Positions 23,674-26,735 of a stretch of 26,735 nt of DNA are shown here, piece by piece (the stretch's first letter is position 1; every line of letters begins with the position of its first letter). The notes under the pieces are model-generated. The model ran no database searches. It was not told the DNA's origin and saw nothing but the letters and a program-made list of their open reading frames with translations. Origin of the DNA: CAYVLA01 sp964549615 [NCBI: uncultured Thermococci archaeon] (GTDB lineage: Archaea > CAYQAE01 > CAYVLA01); the NCBI GenBank assembly GCA_964549615.1, contig CAZJVP010000041.1, forward strand, positions 1-26,735, read 5' to 3'. The translations under genes and the position numbers were made by a program.

Positions 23674-24411
23674 CTATCTCGCCGACTCGACCCGGACTAT
23701 TCTGCCGTCAACCATGTTCGCCGTCCTGTCTGCCTGTCCTGCGAGCCGGGCATCATGGGTTGCGACTACGATGGCTATTCCCCGATCCTTCTGCCCAAGC
23801 AGCGTGTCGATGATCAGCTTGCCGGTGGCACTGTCAAGGTTGCCGGTTGGCTCATCAGCCAGTATGACGGACGGCTTGATGACCAAGGCTCGCGCTATGG
23901 CGACCCTTTGCTGTTCGCCCCCCGATAGCTCGGCCGGGAAATGATCACACCTCTCTGAAAGGCCAACCTCCTCCAGAGCCTGCAGAGCGGCATTCTTTGA
24001 ATCCTTGTCATTCTTACCCGCGAAGAACAGAGGCAGGGCTACGTTCTCAAGGGCGGTCCGGTTGGGGATCAGGTTGTAGAACTGGAACACGAAGCCTATC
24101 CTTCTTCTCCTCAGATCCGAAAGCTCCGGGTCCCTGAGGCTTGCAAGATTCTTCGACTCAAAGAGAACCTCTCCCTGGCTGGGGATGTCCAGACCACCCA
24201 ACAGGTTCAGAAGCGTCGTCTTCCCACAGCCGGAAGGACCCAGGATCGCCAAGCTCTCCCCCCTACGAATAGCTAGGCTCACATCCCTCAGAGCATGTAT
24301 CTTCTGCCTTCCCATATCGTAGGTCTTAGAGATATGGTTGGCAACGATCAGGTATTCAGAATGTTTGGGGCGTTCAGAATATTCAGGGCGTTCGAGATCC
24401 CTATTCCTCAT
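23674..24411 (-). CDS. ABC transporter ATP-binding protein, MacB/LolD type
   Basis: The ATPase of an FtsX-family exporter, 245 residues. Walker A is GPSGCGKTTLLN, the Q-loop is VFQFYNLIP, the signature is LSGGEQQRVAIARAL, Walker B is VILADEPTGNLD and the switch histidine is in VATHDAR. The LNLLGGLD and TGNLDS motifs assign it to the LolD/MacB group. The N-terminus carries an unusual extra segment with a tandem hexapeptide (ERPEYS, ERPKHS) before the conserved core starting YLIVANHISKTY. ATG 24411 overlaps the permease stop by 11 nt, so the gene is the last of the operon. The substrate (peptide, lipid or protein) cannot be told. Confidence 0.95.
   Translation of the reverse strand: MRNRDLERPEYSERPKHSEYLIVANHISKTYDMGRQKIHALRDVSLAIRRGESLAILGPSGCGKTTLLNLLGGLDIPSQGEVLFESKNLASLRDPELSDLRRRRIGFVFQFYNLIPNRTALENVALPLFFAGKNDKDSKNAALQALEEVGLSERCDHFPAELSGGEQQRVAIARALVIKPSVILADEPTGNLDSATGKLIIDTLLGQKDRGIAIVVATHDARLAGQADRTANMVDGRIVRVESAR
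24358..24393 (-). repeat. 18-bp tandem duplication in the ABC ATPase gene
   Basis: Two adjacent 18-bp units encode ERPEYS and ERPKHS and differ at three of 18 positions. They lie in the extra N-terminal segment of the ATPase, before the conserved core, so the duplication is in frame and probably harmless. Confidence 0.55.
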
Positions 24412-25612
24412 GTCGCAAAACCTCCACGGGGGCTATTCCAGAAGCCTTGATGCTGGGGATCATGGAGGCAACCAACCCTATGGCTAAGGCGATGAGAGCA
24501 GGGTAAGCCAACGTGCCCCAGGTTATCGGGAACATTGCGTACAGGCCACGGCTGTACCAGAATTGGGGTGCATACCTCCTAAATATCAGGGTGTTAGCTC
24601 CGCCGCCCAGAGCCATCCCGACCACGACCCCGATGATGAGGAAAACGATCACGGCTGAGAGGTGTTCGAAGAGGAAGAGGGCTAGGATCTGTCTCCTCGT
24701 TGCCCCCACGCTGCGCATGATCCCGATCTCGCGTCTGCGCACAAGGGACAGATACTGGAAACCATTGACCAGAGTGACCGACCCGATAGCAGTGGCCGCC
24801 CCCGAAACGAGTACAAGAAAGAAGGACCACCGGCGGCGCATCTCCACCGACTCCTCATGTCGCACAAGCTCAGAATCGAAAAAGACCGGCATGCCGTCGT
24901 ACCTGGCGGCAAGCTCACGGTAGGCCGCCACCAGATCCTCCGGGTTTGAGAACGCTACCAGGATGCTGCTGATTGGGATGTGGGGGTTGCGCCGTCCGAA
25001 AGCGATGGCATACTTGAAGACTTGGGACACAGGTGGCCTGAAGAGCCCTGTCACCGTGAACTCCTCCCCATCGATCGGCCTGCCCTCGACAGACTCGCCC
25101 CAGCGGTTTGTCGCTTGGAAACAAACCACATCCCCCACTTTGATTCCTGCCAGGTAGGGCGCAAACGAGCTGATCGATGTGGAGACAACGATCTCGTTCG
25201 CTGTAATAGGCAGCCTCCCCGAAACCACCTCCAGATCCCGGAAGGAATCCGTCAAGATAAACCGGGGTATTGGCGTAGCAGGACTGGTCTGGTTCCAGAC
25301 GAAGAAGGCTGGAAGTTCCGTGAAAGGAGTGATCCACCGCACGCCTCTCATCCGTCCGACCTTCTCCAGTTCGTCTTGGCTGAAGATCTGTTGAAACAGG
25401 ACTGGGTAGGGCGCTGGGCGCAAGACCAGCTCGACTCCAGATGCGTTGGGGGCGCCAGTTAGTTCTGCAAGTCCAAACCCGGTGCCTCCCGCAGCAACGA
25501 TCAGAAGAGCTGTCATCAGGGCAATGCCTAGGATAAACGCTGTTGCGGACACCAGCAGTCTTCTGAGGTTTCGCCTCATGTCTCTTAGCGCAAAGCCAAC
25601 CCACCGCTCCAT
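24401..25612 (-). CDS. FtsX-like ABC permease
   Basis: A 403-residue MacB/LolC-type membrane protein. It has a first helix at about 20-42 (FILGIALMTALLIVAAG), a large extracytoplasmic domain at about 45-260, and three more helices near 262-284, 313-337 and 366-389. The end SGIAPVEVLRHEE is the usual FtsX terminus. The RRREIGIMRSVGATRRQILALFL segment between helices 2 and 3 is the ATPase contact typical of the family. ATG 25612 is preceded by GAGGTG and overlaps the upstream permease gene by 28 nt. With its neighbour it probably forms a heterodimer served by the ATPase downstream. Confidence 0.93.
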   Translation of the reverse strand: MERWVGFALRDMRRNLRRLLVSATAFILGIALMTALLIVAAGGTGFGLAELTGAPNASGVELVLRPAPYPVLFQQIFSQDELEKVGRMRGVRWITPFTELPAFFVWNQTSPATPIPRFILTDSFRDLEVVSGRLPITANEIVVSTSISSFAPYLAGIKVGDVVCFQATNRWGESVEGRPIDGEEFTVTGLFRPPVSQVFKYAIAFGRRNPHIPISSILVAFSNPEDLVAAYRELAARYDGMPVFFDSELVRHEESVEMRRRWSFFLVLVSGAATAIGSVTLVNGFQYLSLVRRREIGIMRSVGATRRQILALFLFEHLSAVIVFLIIGVVVGMALGGGANTLIFRRYAPQFWYSRGLYAMFPITWGTLAYPALIALAIGLVASMIPSIKASGIAPVEVLRHEE

Positions 25613-26735
25613 CTGAGCACCTCGGCAGGTCGTTTCCTTGCCACCCTTAGCAGCGAGACATGTGACGAGAAAAGGGCCACGGCAAGACAGACGAGAAAGG
25701 CGATGGCGGATTGGGAGATCAGTATCGCCAAGTTGGTTGACATCCCCAACGATCCCAGAATGGGCAGGGAGATCAAGGCGCCGACAACCGTTCCGGGCAT
25801 ACCGCCAAGAATGACAAGCAGGGCCACCTCCCCCGAGAGCAATCCGCTGATCTGTTTGACATCGGCTCCTACAGCCCTCATCAGAGCTATCTCCCTTGAC
25901 CTAAGCAGAGCTATCGAGTTAGCACAGGAGAAGACAGCTGCTGCGCCGCTGACAACCGCTATGCTGGAGAGGCTGTAGGCTATGATCCTGAAGAGGTTGG
26001 CATTGCTGGGCTCAGGTACGTACCATCGCCAAATGTCGGCTTGCCGGGGCGGGCTCTGCAGGCCCGCCAATGTTGAGTACAGCTGGTTTCTCTCCGGCTG
26101 GAAAATGGGCATATTAGTCTCGTTCTCTCCGTCGCGGATGACGACTTGGACAAGGCCGGCTTCGCCGAACAGGGAGACCCAACGCTCCATATCCATAGCC
26201 AGATACGAATCCCAAGCCTCCAGACTATAGCTCAAGACGCCCTCATCGACCCTTGGGCGGAAGAGTGGCACAGGCTCTCGAACTATGCCCGCGACCTCAA
26301 ACTCGGTGCCCCTCGCAGGCAGCTGCATGTCCATCCCCATCTCTATCTTGACGACCGCCCTCGCGGGGACTGTGCAGGCCAATTCCTCCGTCACCAGGAG
26401 CCGCTGCCCCTGAAGGTTCTCCCAACCCTTCCCTAGAGGCAGGGAGCCTCGCGCCCCCACAATTGGAATCAGGAGGGTATCGCCTCCTACGGAGACCTCT
26501 TGGTAGGCTATCCTGCGAACCATGTATTGGAATCCGCAGGCTTCTGCCGATGACTCGATCTGCTCCAGCACGCCCTCCATGCGTTCAGGGGAGGAACCCG
26601 GGATGAGGTCTACTACGAGCGTTCCCCGTGTTGCACGTTGTAGTTTCCGCATGTCCAGCGCATACTTGGAGGCGGCCGTTTCTCCTACCACGCAGAAAGC
26701 AACCAGAACGAGCGTGACGAAAAAGGAGGTGCCTG
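25585..26735 (-). CDS. FtsX-like ABC permease, N-terminus beyond the window
   Basis: The second permease of the exporter, incomplete. The frame stays open from 26691 (GTG) to the right edge, and the extra codons encode a hydrophobic stretch (TSFFVTLVLVAFCVVGE), the end of the first membrane helix, so the true start lies outside. The visible part has a large extracytoplasmic domain, then helices near 233-257, 283-306 and 324-346 counted from GTG 26691. It has the conserved RSREIALMRAVGADVKQISGLL contact and ends in KRPAEVLRWSGG. It overlaps the next permease gene by 28 nt. Weak identity to that neighbour suggests old duplication and a heterodimer. Confidence 0.92.
   Translation of the reverse strand, partial: GTSFFVTLVLVAFCVVGETAASKYALDMRKLQRATRGTLVVDLIPGSSPERMEGVLEQIESSAEACGFQYMVRRIAYQEVSVGGDTLLIPIVGARGSLPLGKGWENLQGQRLLVTEELACTVPARAVVKIEMGMDMQLPARGTEFEVAGIVREPVPLFRPRVDEGVLSYSLEAWDSYLAMDMERWVSLFGEAGLVQVVIRDGENETNMPIFQPERNQLYSTLAGLQSPPRQADIWRWYVPEPSNANLFRIIAYSLSSIAVVSGAAAVFSCANSIALLRSREIALMRAVGADVKQISGLLSGEVALLVILGGMPGTVVGALISLPILGSLGMSTNLAILISQSAIAFLVCLAVALFSSHVSLLRVARKRPAEVLRWSGGLALR

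Noticed and set aside
1-26735. CRISPR arrays, insertion sequences, integrases, tRNA genes and rRNA.
   Set aside because: No regularly spaced direct repeats, transposase motifs or cloverleaf box pairs were found when reading either strand.

Overview
The window is almost certainly archaeal chromosomal DNA, GC-rich (roughly 60% by eye). Three things point this way. Glutamate synthase is split into separate amidotransferase, ferredoxin-FMN and GXGXG proteins. A regulator has the archaeal SpoVT/AbrB-PhoU layout. TATA-like boxes lie 30-40 nt upstream of start codons. TTG starts are common. The style of the metabolic genes and the pectinolytic-type enzymes suggest an uncultured TACK lineage such as Bathyarchaeia, but that placement is inference.

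Left part (1-2.9 kb): the 3' end of GMP synthase (PP-ATPase subunit), a 56-residue zinc-ribbon gene, about 590 nt with no recognisable gene, and a DUF523-DUF1722 (TudS/YbgA-like) protein.

Centre (2.9-18 kb): a nitrogen-assimilation island. A seven-gene minus-strand operon runs from 10.0 kb down to 2.9 kb: polyferredoxin, NAD(P)H/FAD oxidoreductase, the three glutamate synthase proteins, a DapL/DapC-like aminotransferase and diaminopimelate epimerase. It makes glutamate and then uses it as amino donor towards lysine. An AbrB-PhoU regulator is divergent from it across a 168-nt intergenic region with four alternating CATAC/GTATG boxes. A second minus-strand group is glnA, an unknown 103-residue protein and hisC. 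A nitrilase-family amidohydrolase is divergent from glnA and meets a uroporphyrinogen-decarboxylase-family protein tail to tail. A class I disulfide oxidoreductase (lipoamide-dehydrogenase/mycothione-reductase-like) follows.

Right part (18-26.7 kb): accessory. A two-gene plus-strand operon encodes a PL22-like oligogalacturonate lyase beta-propeller and a large alpha/beta-hydrolase esterase with a second, nucleophile-less hydrolase-like domain. Next comes a decayed stretch with a frameshifted FG-GAP/VCBS propeller gene and a small possible gene remnant. The window ends in a MacB/LolCDE-type ABC exporter (one ATPase, two FtsX-like permeases), the distal permease being cut by the window edge.

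The most notable points are the GS/GOGAT/lysine island with its divergent regulator and repeated boxes, and the candidate archaeal pectin-fragment lyase/esterase pair.
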